DNA of 64,000 nt from Streptomyces tubercidicus (GTDB lineage Bacteria > Actinomycetota > Actinomycetes > Streptomycetales > Streptomycetaceae). The DNA lies in contig NZ_CP114205.1 in the NCBI RefSeq assembly GCF_027497495.1, positions 3,038,001-3,102,000 of the forward strand, in the 5' to 3' direction. A program made the translations under genes and the position numbers. Position 1 is the first letter of the stretch; every line of letters starts with the position of its first letter. This document shows positions 44,112 through 52,448 of this stretch, piece by piece. Under the pieces are notes generated by a model. The model was not told the origin of the DNA. It saw only the letters and a program-made list of their open reading frames with translations, and ran no database searches.

Positions 44112-44922
44112 GCCCGGCGGCGATCCGGGTCCCGACCCGCTCGCCGAGCCGCGCCGGCACCTCCCGAAGGGCCTCGCCTCCGTACCCCCGGAGGCGGGGC
44201 CCTTCGGCATGGGTGCACGCCCGCTCCTTCGCCGGATACACGAGCACCGGCGGCAGCGCCTCGTCCACCAGCGCCACCGGCACCGCACGGCAGAAGTACG
44301 ACGGCACGAACACCAGCCCCCGCCCCGCCAGATACAGATCCCGCTCCACCGGATAGCCGACCTCCAGCACCGGCGGCCGCCAGCGCATCACCGGCCCGAA
44401 CGTCCGCAGCATCGCCTCCGCCCCGGCCTGCGCCAGCGCATGCCTGCGCAACTCCCGGTCCGCACCGACCCGTTCGGCGATCCGCGACCAGCTCGGCGCC
44501 ACCGCTCGATGGTGGTACGTCCGCAGACTGCGCGCGAGATGCCGCAGCGCGGCCGGCTCCCCGTCCGCGATTCCCCGCACCCAGCCCGGCAGCGCCCGGT
44601 GCCCCGACAGCAGCACCAGCTCGGACCGCAGCCGCTCCCGCGGGGTGCTCATCACGGCCTCCAGGCCGGGCTCCACCCCGTCCAGTCCCGCGAACGGCGT
44701 GAGGAAGTCAGGAAAGTACCCGTACCGCGGCACCAGCGGCAGCAAGGTCCGCAGCGGCCCCGGCCCGTGCCGTACGGCATGCTGCCGCCAGGCGGCCAGC
44801 GCCGGCTCGGCCCGCCCCTCCCGCAGCGCATGCAGACTCAACACCGTTTCCCATAACGGGTCGGCCCCCTCGGCCACCCGCGTACGCGCCAGATCCTGCG
44901 TGGTGAAGTGCACTCGCAGCAT
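44095..44922 (-). pseudogene. DUF5937-like regulator lacking its C-terminal HTH
   Basis: 275 residues as read. The N-terminal 240 residues (MLRVHFTTQDLARTRVAEGADPLWETVLS to PPVLVYPA) match the ligand-side domain of Streptomyces DUF5937/ArsR-type regulators, which normally continue into a winged HTH. Here the frame runs into the sdhB terminator, adds about 37 unrelated residues and stops inside sdhB. The DNA-binding domain is therefore missing and the gene is probably non-functional as a regulator. ATG 44922 keeps a good GGGGGA site 6 nt upstream, so a truncated protein could still be made. Confidence 0.65.
44164..44207. terminator. sdh operon terminator
   Basis: A 19-bp stem (44164-44182 with 44189-44207, one G-T type mismatch) around TACCCC, 52 bp after sdhB. 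It lies inside the annotated 3' end of the opposing truncated gene. Confidence 0.8.
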
Positions 44923-45143
44923 GTTGTGTCCCCCTGGGTTGGCGCCGGCTCCCCTTGCGGCGTGGACACGAGGATCGGTGCGACGGGTGGGCTGCCGCAA
45001 CCGGAACTGGTGGGTAGGGGTGGGGAGTTGATGCCTGGGGTGAATCGGGGGCTGGGTGGGGGCGGTGGCGCGGTGGGGCTGTCGGGGCCGGTGGGGCTGG
45101 TGGGCTGGTGTGGCCGGTGTGGCCGGTGGGGCTATCGCTTGGG
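44923..45143. repeat. G-rich minisatellite-like tract
   Basis: Between two decayed genes. From about 45008 to 45132 the plus strand is a run of short G-blocks (units like GGTGGGG, GGTGTGGCC and GGGCTGG), many three or more G long, so it could fold into G-quadruplexes on the plus strand. No gene is evident. Confidence 0.5.
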
Positions 45144-45648
45144 CTATCGCTCGCCCTCAAGCACCTTGTCCAGGAAGGCGTCCAGGTTCCGTACGGTGCG
45201 CGCAATCCGCTCCTCCAGCGGCAGCGTCTCCTCATGCCGCCCGGCGAGCTGGGACCGCTTCCGTCCCCGCACGTAGAGGGAGCAGGCGAGGTCGGCACAC
45301 AGATACGTGCCCACGGTGTTCCCCTGCCGCCCTCGCGGCCCGGCCCGGCGCGCGGCGAGCAGGCTGACCCCGGAACCTGGGTGCCCGGTCACACACCGAA
45401 CACACCGTCGTCTTGGTAAAGCTCCGCCGCACCCCCTGCGGCACCCGCAACGTCACCCCGGTGATCCCGTCACCCCGCGGCGCCACCAGATAACTCCGGT
45501 CCGGCGCCCCCGGATCCCGCCACCCCAGGAAATCCAGGTCATGCCAGGGAAGTTCAGCCAGCCCCACGGGCAGATTGATACGGCTCGCCTCCCCCTTCGA
45601 GCAATTCACAAAGGAGGCACGTATTGCTTTTTCACCTACGGGGTCCAT
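45144..45648 (-). pseudogene. EF-G-binding-type zinc-finger (FBP) protein, frameshifted
   Basis: The first frame (from ATG 45648) encodes MDPVGEKAIRASFVNCSKGEASRI to TTVCSVC; the second frame continues VTGHPGSGVSLLAARRAG to YLCADLACSLYVRGRK and ends LDKVLEGER. Together they make one FBP domain (C-terminal treble-clef zinc finger of elongation factor G-binding proteins), with Cys pairs CSVC and CADLAC. The frames join at the CACACAC tract 45390-45396; adding one GT unit restores the frame. Either a real 2-nt slippage mutation or a sequencing error. In-frame homologs would act in ribosome rescue from fusidic acid-type stalls. Confidence 0.72.
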
Positions 45649-45978
45649 AAAACGAGAAGCTAACAGCGGGTCCGGGACGGTGTCGCCGGAATTTCGCCGC
45701 CCCGCACGGCCAAGAGCGGCGCCGCACGGATTCCGCACCGGTATCGCACGGACACCGCACCGCCACCACCGCTGCCGTCACCAACCCGGCTGATGCGCCC
45801 CCGACTTGAAGATCCATGCCTGGGTCGCCTTCCGGGCGAGCCCGGCCCGCTCGGCCCTCGCCAACGTACTCTCCGGCCAGCGGCGTCCGGCCCCGTTGAC
45901 CGCCGGCATCAGCGGCGCCCCGGCCGGAATACACAGCGCGACAAAGAACCTCGTGCGTGATGACCTCTTCCGGTGGAC
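45649..45978. other. Intergenic region, possible gene remnant
   Basis: 330 bp between the FBP pseudogene and the mycosin stop. A minus-strand frame (about 45778-45909 from ATG) encodes a 43-residue basic stretch with no known family, open further upstream without a start. It could be a gene remnant. No hairpin of note. Confidence 0.3.
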
Positions 45979-47160
45979 TCAGCCCCAGCTCTGGCCGCTG
46001 GCGTTCTTGCGGCGGCGGGACACCACGACGATGGCGATGACGGCGCCGATGACCACCAGAGCGCCGAGGCCGATGCCGCCGTAGAGGAGGGCCTTCTTCA
46101 TCATCTCCTTGCCGCCCATCGGCGGGTCGGCGTCCTGCGCACCCGCGTCCAGCTGCGCTGACGCCTTGCCCTTCGGCATCGGCAGCGGGCCCTCCTTGGA
46201 ACCGGCGGGGATGTCCTTCCGCAGGGCGGGGCCGGGCTGGATGTAGCCGTAACCGTAGTGGGCGTCCGGGAGCTTGAGGTCCTTCTGGTCCTTCGGCAGG
46301 CCGGCGGTCTTCACCAGACGGTTGGCGATCTGGCCGGGAGTGAGGTTGGGAAACTTCTCCTTGAGGAGGGCGGCTGCGGCGGAGACGTAGGCGGTGGAGC
46401 CCGAATTGCCGTTCTCGGTGTGGTAGCTGGAGTCGCTCTTGCCCGTCGCGGCCGGGATCTTCACGCCAGGTGCGAGCAGGTCCATGTCGGAGTTGTAGTT
46501 GTTGAACTCAGCCGACTTGCCGTACTCATCGACGGCGCCGACACCGATCACACCTGGACAGCCCACCGGATAGTTCTTCTCGGTCGCCGATTCGTTACCC
46601 ATACCGGCCACCACCACGGCGCCCTTGGAAATGGCGTAATGAATGGCTTCGCACGTATCCGCCGAACGGCCCTCGGTGTAGGACATGTTGATGACGTCAG
46701 CGCCGTGGTCCGCTGCCCAGCGCGTGGCCAGCCCGGAGTTCTTGTACTCCGGAACGGGAAGGATCTTGGCGTCGGGCGCCAGCCCCTTGACGCCCTCGGA
46801 GCCCCCCGGACCGTGGCCGTGGCCCGCGATGATCGCCGCCATGCCGGTACCGTGGTCGAGGACGTTCTCACCCGGCTCAAGGTCCTGGGCTCCCTCTTCC
46901 TGAGTCGCCTTTCCGAAATCCGGCCCGGGAAGGAACTGCCCCTTCAGGTCCTGGTGAGTCTTCCGAAAACCGCTGTCGAGCACAGCCACCGTCACGCCCT
47001 TCCCGGTGGCGTCCTGCCACAGCTGCTCGGCCCCGAACGCCTCCAGCGGCCACAGACCCTTGCGTGTCTGATCTGCGGAGGCGGTACCGCTCGCGGTGAT
47101 GAGCAGCGCGCCGGTCAGCGCGGCACCCACCGTCGCGCGCAGTGTTCGGGTGACCCTCAT
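45979..47160 (-). CDS. mycP: Mycosin-type S8 serine protease (type VII secretion)
   Basis: 393 residues. Sec signal (MRVTRTLRATVGAALTGALLITASGTASA), subtilisin domain with Asp in VTVAVLDSGFRKTHQDL, His in DHGTGMAAIIAGHGHG and Ser in NSGSTAYVSAAAALL, then a Pro/Gly-rich segment and one C-terminal membrane helix (LLYGGIGLGALVVIGAVIAIVVV) with a basic tail. This is the layout of mycosins (MycP), which stabilise ESX secretion channels. It is downstream of a Gly/Pro-rich ESX substrate and a WXG100 gene, but no EccB, EccC, EccD or EccE lies nearby. ATG 47160 has AAGGAG 6 nt upstream. Confidence 0.9.
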   Translation of the reverse strand: MRVTRTLRATVGAALTGALLITASGTASADQTRKGLWPLEAFGAEQLWQDATGKGVTVAVLDSGFRKTHQDLKGQFLPGPDFGKATQEEGAQDLEPGENVLDHGTGMAAIIAGHGHGPGGSEGVKGLAPDAKILPVPEYKNSGLATRWAADHGADVINMSYTEGRSADTCEAIHYAISKGAVVVAGMGNESATEKNYPVGCPGVIGVGAVDEYGKSAEFNNYNSDMDLLAPGVKIPAATGKSDSSYHTENGNSGSTAYVSAAAALLKEKFPNLTPGQIANRLVKTAGLPKDQKDLKLPDAHYGYGYIQPGPALRKDIPAGSKEGPLPMPKGKASAQLDAGAQDADPPMGGKEMMKKALLYGGIGLGALVVIGAVIAIVVVSRRRKNASGQSWG

Positions 47161-47281
47161 GCTTGGCTCCTTCTCGCTGTGCTGTCCGGGCGGCAGTGTT
47201 CCATCAGTAGAGAAGCCCCGCACCCTCGGGTGCGGGGCCACTCCTTACCAACCGCCGTACGACGGTGTCGGTGTCGGTGTC

Positions 47282-48727
47282 CTACTCGATGACGCGGGGC
47301 GCCACATTGCGCTGCGGCGTCCAGGTCTCTTCGTCCTCGACAAGGTAGTCGGGGCGCTGACCAGTGGTGCGCTCCTTCTCCTTCTTGTCCTTGCCCTTGG
47401 CTCCGGCAGCGCCCATGCCCGCCTGCTGGCCGCCTCGGCTGCGGTGCAGACCCGCGCCGCCCTGCTTGGCGCCGCCCGCAGGACCACCGGGCTTGCCAGC
47501 CATGCCGCCCGGGGTACGCGCCTGCGCACCGCCTCGTCCGACCGCGCCCATCTTGCCGCCCTTGGCGCCGCCTGCGCCGGCCGCGCCCGGCATACCGCTA
47601 CGCATACCGCCGGCGCCCGGTGCGCCACGGCCACCACCGGGCCGCAGGGCGCCCCCTGGCATACCGACGGGGCCCAGCGGCATCCCGCCGCCCGGACCAC
47701 CGCCCGGACCGCCAAACACGCCGTGTCCGCCGCCGGACGGGAGACCGCTGTGACCCGCGGAAGCCGAGGGCGGGGTCATCGTGCTGCCCTGCACGCTGTC
47801 GAGTCCGGTCTGTACCGGGAGTTCCGGCCGACTGATGCTGGGGCCGTCGAATCCGGCCGGGACCGCTCCGCCGCCGGCACCGTTGGGGTGGTGCGGGGTG
47901 ACCGAGGACGGATCCGGGTGGAACCTGTCAGCCGTGTCAGGCATCCGCACCGGAGGCGGGTGCGGGGTGTTCGAGGGCTCCTTCGGCCAGTCACCGTGGA
48001 GGCCGTCGTCGCCGTCATCGACCCAGATCTTGGCGCGTCCCGTGTAGTGGTGCGCCAGCTCATCCATCACGATGACGGCCTCGACCTGGCGCTCCTTGGT
48101 CAGGGACAGTTTGTCCCGGTTGAGCTCCAGCGCCTGGCGGGCGTCCATCTTCGGGTTCGCCATGTCCCGGTGGAACTGGGAGTCGTCACCGTTGTCGTCC
48201 GTGAAACGGTCCCACTTGCCCGGATTATGGATCTTGGACATGGCGGTCACGGCCTGGCGCAGGTTGTGGGCGAGCCCGACCTCCGGGCCCGACTCACGCG
48301 AGCCGATCAACGACGCCTCGGCCTTCCGAGCATGCCGGTACGTCTTGTCGATCTTGTTGAGCACCTGGGTGGCTTCCTTGCGGAACGCGTCGGCCGCCGA
48401 GCCCTCCCAGTGCGCCGTCGCGTGATCGACCGCATCCATGAACTTCTTACGGATGCCGCCCTGACCGTCTTGCCCACCCAGCAGATCGGCAGACTTGCGC
48501 CAGTGGTCACCAGCGGCCTCAAGCGTGTCCGGCTTGGCGTTCTCGATCATCTTGCGGAGCGCGTCGATGCCGTGGTGATGGAAGTCGGAAGGAGAGTGCG
48601 GGATCAACCTCTCGCCCTTGAAGGACTTCAGCTTGTCTTCCCGCTCATGCGCATCGCGCTCCGCCGCCTCCTTCTGCATCCTCTCGCTGACCTGTCGGCT
48701 GTCGTTAGCTTCCATGGGACTAACCAC
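47282..48727 (-). CDS. Large ESX/WXG-associated protein with Gly/Pro-rich C-terminus
   Basis: 481 residues. N-terminal ~230 residues are helical: a charged segment (MQKEAAERDAHEREDKLKSF), then an ESX-like helical hairpin with a WEGSAADAFRKEA turn, matching the WxG motif of T7SS substrates. The C-terminal ~240 residues are Pro/Gly/Ala/Met-rich (for example GVFGGPGGGPGGGMPLGPVG), like PPE-type or Streptomyces EsxB-associated proteins. Probably secreted or membrane-proximal. Upstream WXG100 gene 57 bp away; mycosin gene 121 bp downstream. A start at ATG 48715 (MEANDSRQ) is also possible. Confidence 0.75.
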   Translation of the reverse strand: MVSPMEANDSRQVSERMQKEAAERDAHEREDKLKSFKGERLIPHSPSDFHHHGIDALRKMIENAKPDTLEAAGDHWRKSADLLGGQDGQGGIRKKFMDAVDHATAHWEGSAADAFRKEATQVLNKIDKTYRHARKAEASLIGSRESGPEVGLAHNLRQAVTAMSKIHNPGKWDRFTDDNGDDSQFHRDMANPKMDARQALELNRDKLSLTKERQVEAVIVMDELAHHYTGRAKIWVDDGDDGLHGDWPKEPSNTPHPPPVRMPDTADRFHPDPSSVTPHHPNGAGGGAVPAGFDGPSISRPELPVQTGLDSVQGSTMTPPSASAGHSGLPSGGGHGVFGGPGGGPGGGMPLGPVGMPGGALRPGGGRGAPGAGGMRSGMPGAAGAGGAKGGKMGAVGRGGAQARTPGGMAGKPGGPAGGAKQGGAGLHRSRGGQQAGMGAAGAKGKDKKEKERTTGQRPDYLVEDEETWTPQRNVAPRVIE

Positions 48728-48784
48728 GGCGGCCCCCGTTCATCGTCATCCCTCTCGCCCTCATCCCTGCGTCGCCTTGGAAGG

Positions 48785-49096
48785 TCAGCCGTTCATCGAG
48801 GCCTTGGTCTCGTGATCCTGGTCCTCATAGGCACCGCGGCTTGACTCAGTCTTCTCGCCGAAATTGTGGGTGAGGTCCTGGAGCGCCTTGACGACGTCCT
48901 TCAGATACGTCTGCATACGGTCATGGGCGTGGGAGACTTCCTCCGCTTCGCCAAAGTTGATCCCGAATGCCGACTTCGGGATGTTCGTGCCGTACTCGAC
49001 CTTCTGCCCGGTTTCATTCATGTCGTGCTGAAGGCTGCGAAGTTGACGCACGACGCCATCCAGCTCGTCCAGATCAACCTTGAAGTGCTTACCCAT
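48785..49096 (-). CDS. WXG100-family ESX protein
   Basis: 103 residues. MGKHFKVDLDELDGVVRQLRSLQHDMNET forms helix 1; the NFGEAEEVSHAHDRMQTYLKDVVKALQDL helix follows the turn region, where the WXG is replaced by AFGINFG. The end carries YEDQDHETKASMNG, resembling the YxxxD/E export signal. Small helical-hairpin size and operon position mark it as an ESX substrate or chaperone for the 481-residue protein. ATG 49096; GGGGAGGGCAGTC upstream gives a strong ribosome-binding site. Confidence 0.75.
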   Translation of the reverse strand: MGKHFKVDLDELDGVVRQLRSLQHDMNETGQKVEYGTNIPKSAFGINFGEAEEVSHAHDRMQTYLKDVVKALQDLTHNFGEKTESSRGAYEDQDHETKASMNG

Positions 49097-49313
49097 GACT
49101 GCCCTCCCCGTTCCTCACTCGTCCCCCTCGCACCGCCCGCACAGCCGTCACGGTAAGGACAACGTAAAGTCAATAAATACTAGGGAGTTGCCCCCCGATA
49201 CTGCAAGATCGAAAGTCGGGATCTGTCCGATTTGGCGCAGGATTGCTCCGCACTTTGTAGAGGGGTTGTTACCTTTGCCGCGCAACCCCGCCGCGCGATG
49301 ACCTACGCAGCGA
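49097..49313. promoter_or_regulatory. AT-rich promoter region of the second ESX cassette
   Basis: 217 bp upstream of the WXG100 gene, with a notably AT-rich patch (about 49155-49190) that on the minus strand reads TATTTATTGACTTTACG. TTGACT could be a -35, but no convincing -10 sits at 17 bp. The metallophosphoesterase stop lies at the far end. Confidence 0.35.
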
Positions 49314-50639
49314 TCACGCCCGCATCGAAGCCAGTTCGACCACCGTGACATCCGGCGGTGCGCCCAGCCGTACCGGTGGGCCCCAGGTGCCTGCGCCGCG
49401 GGAGACGTAGAGCTGGGTGTCGCCGTAGCGTTCGAGGCCGGCGACGGTGGGGTTGGTGGCCTCGGCGATGTAGGTGAAGGGCCACATCTGGCCGCCGTGG
49501 GTGTGGCCGGAGAGTTGGAGGTCGACGCCGTAGCGGACGGAGTCGTGGATGGTGACCGGCTGGTGGGCCATCAGGACGACGGCGCGGGTGGGGTCCCGGT
49601 CGCTGAGGGCCTGGTCGTAGTCCGGCCCGGCCTGTTCGGTCTGGCCGGCGACGTCGTTGACTCCGGCGAGGTCGAAGCCGGGGAGTTCGGTGCGCACGTT
49701 CTCCAGGGGGTGGATGCCCAACTCCCTTACGTGGTCGATCCATTGGTCGGCGCCTGAGTAGTACTCGTGGTTTCCGCTGACGAAGAAGGCTCCGTGGCGG
49801 GCGCGGAGTTCGCGTAGGGGGGCGGTGGCCGGGGCGAGGTCGGTGACGTTGCCGTCGACCAGGTCCCCGACGATGGCCACCAGGTCGGGGTTGGTGCGAT
49901 TGATGGTGTCGACGACACGACGGGTGTGGGCGCGGCCGAGGATCGGGCCCAGGTGGATGTCGCTGACGACGGCGATGCGGAAGCCGTGGGCGGTGCGCGG
50001 CAGTTTGGCCAGGGGGATGGTGACGCGCTTGATCGTCGGGCCGCGGAGGGTGGTCGCGGTGCCGTATCCGACGGCGGCGGTGGCGGCGAGGGTGGCGCCG
50101 GCGGCGACCGCACGGGCCATGAAGAGGCGGCGGGGTGGGGTGGCGAGCGGCGGGAGGGCGGGGGTGTGGGGCGGGAGGAGCGTCGGGGAGGTCGGGGTCG
50201 GCGCAGGCGACTCGGCGGCTCCGGGGGCGTGCCCCCGCTCGGTCGGCGAACCGCCCCGTTCCCCGTGGCCCTGCCCCTGCTCGGCCGGCCCCCCCTCCCC
50301 GTCCGCCCGCGCCCGCTCCCGCTCGCGCTCCCGCATCGCCCGCAACCACACCGCCCGGACCGCTTCCCCCACCAGCAGGGCCAGTGTGAGATAGAGCACC
50401 AGGGCCAGCCAGAGGTAGCCGGGCCAGGAGAGGGTCTGTTGGAGGGGGAAAGGGGCGCCGGTGCGGGCGGAGAGGAAGGCGGCGAGGGTGGTCAGGGGGA
50501 GGACGAAGGCGGCGGCGGTGCCGGTGTGGCGGAGGCGGCTGCCGGGGGTGGTGGTGTCACGGATGAGGCGGCACCACAGGTAGCGGTGCACGCCGAAGAA
50601 GAGTCCGAGGACCGGGACCACGATCAGGGCGAAGATCAC
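49314..50639 (-). CDS. Membrane-anchored metallophosphoesterase
   Basis: 441 residues. Four hydrophobic helices span the first 110 residues (VIFALIVVPVLGLFFGVHRY onward), followed by a charged Pro-rich linker and a calcineurin-like domain. Metal motifs: VVSDIHLGP, VGDLVDG, SGNHEYYSG and SGHTHGGQMWPF, all complete, so two metal ions and activity are expected. Its substrate is unknown; relatives include YkuE-like phosphodiesterases acting at the membrane. A twin-Arg-like RRLFMARAVAAGA lies between linker and domain and may indicate export. GTG 50639 after GGGGAG. Confidence 0.88.
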   Translation of the reverse strand: MIFALIVVPVLGLFFGVHRYLWCRLIRDTTTPGSRLRHTGTAAAFVLPLTTLAAFLSARTGAPFPLQQTLSWPGYLWLALVLYLTLALLVGEAVRAVWLRAMRERERERARADGEGGPAEQGQGHGERGGSPTERGHAPGAAESPAPTPTSPTLLPPHTPALPPLATPPRRLFMARAVAAGATLAATAAVGYGTATTLRGPTIKRVTIPLAKLPRTAHGFRIAVVSDIHLGPILGRAHTRRVVDTINRTNPDLVAIVGDLVDGNVTDLAPATAPLRELRARHGAFFVSGNHEYYSGADQWIDHVRELGIHPLENVRTELPGFDLAGVNDVAGQTEQAGPDYDQALSDRDPTRAVVLMAHQPVTIHDSVRYGVDLQLSGHTHGGQMWPFTYIAEATNPTVAGLERYGDTQLYVSRGAGTWGPPVRLGAPPDVTVVELASMRA

Positions 50640-50661
50640 GGCGTCTCCCCGTGCCCGTGGT

Positions 50662-50958
50662 TCAGGAGGCGGACGAGGAGGACGAGGAGGAGGCGGGCGG
50701 CTCGGGCGGGTGATTTGCGGCCTCGCGGCGCAAGGCCCGTACGCCACGGAACCCGATCACGCCGATCGCCGTCCCCAAAAGAAAGGACGCCACCGCGAGC
50801 AGCAGATGGACCCAGAAGTAGGCGGTCGGGTCACCCGCGTCGTCGAAGGCGAGGCCGCTGCCGTCCTTCCAGAGGTTTTTGACGAAAGTGATCCAGATGA
50901 ACCAGCTCCACACCCCGAAGGCGAGCAGGAACCAGGACACGGGGCGCGAGAGCTTCAT
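50662..50958 (-). CDS. Small two-helix membrane protein (SCO4848-like)
   Basis: 98 residues. Two helices: PVSWFLLAFGVWSWFIWITF and AYFWVHLLLAVASFLLGTAIGVIGF; the loop is acidic (KDGSGLAFDDAGDPT). C-terminus ends in a poly-Ser tail (PASSSSSSSAS). I recall such a protein widely conserved in Streptomyces beside the D-Ala-D-Ala carboxypeptidase gene, which is divergent here (50969). ATG 50958, upstream of the MPE gene by 22 bp. Function unknown. Confidence 0.7.
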   Translation of the reverse strand: MKLSRPVSWFLLAFGVWSWFIWITFVKNLWKDGSGLAFDDAGDPTAYFWVHLLLAVASFLLGTAIGVIGFRGVRALRREAANHPPEPPASSSSSSSAS

Positions 50959-50968
50959 ACGTCCCAGT

Positions 50969-52402
50969 ATGGGCAGCGGCTCCATCCGGCGGTCGGCAGG
51001 GGCACTCTTCCGTGGGGTGCTGTCGGCGTCCGGGGCAAAGGCGGGTACGTTCACCGACGTGCCGACGACCTTCAGTGCTTCCACGGCTTCCACCGACCCG
51101 ACCGCCCCGAACGCTTCGGCCACGACCGGCAATGCCGGACGTGCGGCGCGACACGGCTTCCCCCTGCGCACCGTCGCCGCACTGGCCTCCTCCGGGCTGC
51201 TGGCCACCCCCCTTCTGGCCGGCACCGCCCACGCCGACCCCAAGGAGCCGAAGGGTCCCAAGCCGCCGGCGAAGATGTCGCAGATCGGCGGGGACCGGCT
51301 GGGTACGCCCGGCGTCCAGGTGGCCCTGAAGCCCGGTTCCCCGAAGCTGCCGGGCCCGGACACCCTCACGGCCCGTTCGTGGATCGTGTCCGACGCCGAG
51401 TCCGGCAAGGTGCTGGCCGCCAAGAACGCCCACTGGCAGCTGGCGCCCGCCAGCACGCTGAAGATGCTGTTCGCCGACACCGTGCTGCCGAAGTTCCCCA
51501 AGGAGCAGAAGCACACGGTCAAGGCCGCCGACCTCGCGGGGATGGGCGCCGGCAGCAGCCTCGTCGGGATAAAGGAGAACCTGAGCTATACGGTCCACGA
51601 CCTGTGGCTGGGGGTCTTCCTGCGGTCCGGCAACGACGCGGTGCACACGCTGTCGGCGATGAACGGCGGGACCGAGGCCACCGTCACGCAGATGCAGAAG
51701 CGTGCGAAGGAGCTCAACGCCCGCGACACGCATGTCGTGACCCCGGACGGCTATGACGCGCCGGGGCAGGTCTCCAGCGCGTACGACCTGAGCCTGTTCG
51801 CCCGGTCGGGGCTGCAGAACGCCGACTTCCGCGAGTACTGCTCGACGGCCAGCGCCCAGTTCCCCGGTGACAAGGGCAAGGGCGGCAAACGGGCGACGTT
51901 CGGCATCCAGAACACCAACCGGCTGCTGAGCGGCGATTACGACATGAAGCCGTACCCCGGCATCGCGGGGGTGAAGAACGGCTCGACGACCAACGCGGGG
52001 TCGACCTTCACCGGTGTCGCCCAGCGCGGCGACCGCAAGCTCCTGGTCACGATCATGAACCCGGAGAAGAAGGAGCACAACGAGGCCTACAAGGAGGCCG
52101 CCAAGCTGCTCGACTGGGGCTTCGCGGCGGCCGACAAGGTGGAGCCGGTCGGGCGGCTCGTCGGCCCCCTGAGCGAGGACGACGGCACCGGCGCGGTGGG
52201 CGTCCACGGCAAGGGCAAGGGCAAGGGCGCGGGTCAGAACACGCAGGCCGCGCTGGACAGCACCGGCGGCATGAGCGGCGCCTGGACGGCGCTGGGGATC
52301 ACCAGCGGGGCGCTGGCGCTGCTGGGCATCGTGGCATTCGCCGTGCACCGCCGGTGGCCGCTGCCGGAGCTGGTACGGGGGCGGCGCCGGTCCGGCAAGT
52401 GA
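50969..52402 (+). CDS. D-alanyl-D-alanine carboxypeptidase (S11 family)
   Basis: 477 residues as started at 50969. Export signal in RHGFPLRTVAALASSGLLATPLLAGTAHA; catalytic SxxK is in APASTLKMLFAD, SxN is in LRSGNDAVHTL, and the third motif is KNG (GVKNGSTTNAG) instead of KTG. It trims the terminal D-Ala of peptidoglycan stems. The C-terminus has a Gly/Lys-rich linker (HGKGKGKGAG), one membrane helix and an Arg-rich tail, so it is a membrane-bound enzyme. The start is uncertain; a GTG at 51059 would still leave a signal peptide. Confidence 0.88.
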   Translation: MGSGSIRRSAGALFRGVLSASGAKAGTFTDVPTTFSASTASTDPTAPNASATTGNAGRAARHGFPLRTVAALASSGLLATPLLAGTAHADPKEPKGPKPPAKMSQIGGDRLGTPGVQVALKPGSPKLPGPDTLTARSWIVSDAESGKVLAAKNAHWQLAPASTLKMLFADTVLPKFPKEQKHTVKAADLAGMGAGSSLVGIKENLSYTVHDLWLGVFLRSGNDAVHTLSAMNGGTEATVTQMQKRAKELNARDTHVVTPDGYDAPGQVSSAYDLSLFARSGLQNADFREYCSTASAQFPGDKGKGGKRATFGIQNTNRLLSGDYDMKPYPGIAGVKNGSTTNAGSTFTGVAQRGDRKLLVTIMNPEKKEHNEAYKEAAKLLDWGFAAADKVEPVGRLVGPLSEDDGTGAVGVHGKGKGKGAGQNTQAALDSTGGMSGAWTALGITSGALALLGIVAFAVHRRWPLPELVRGRRRSGK

Positions 52403-52448
52403 CCATCCGGGAACGGTAGATGGGGCGGGGTGGCCCCGGGAGACGGGC

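Noticed and set aside
45778..45909. 43-codon minus-strand frame before the mycosin gene
   Set aside because: Composition is protein-like, but there is no ribosome-binding site and no recognised family; kept only as a possible remnant.
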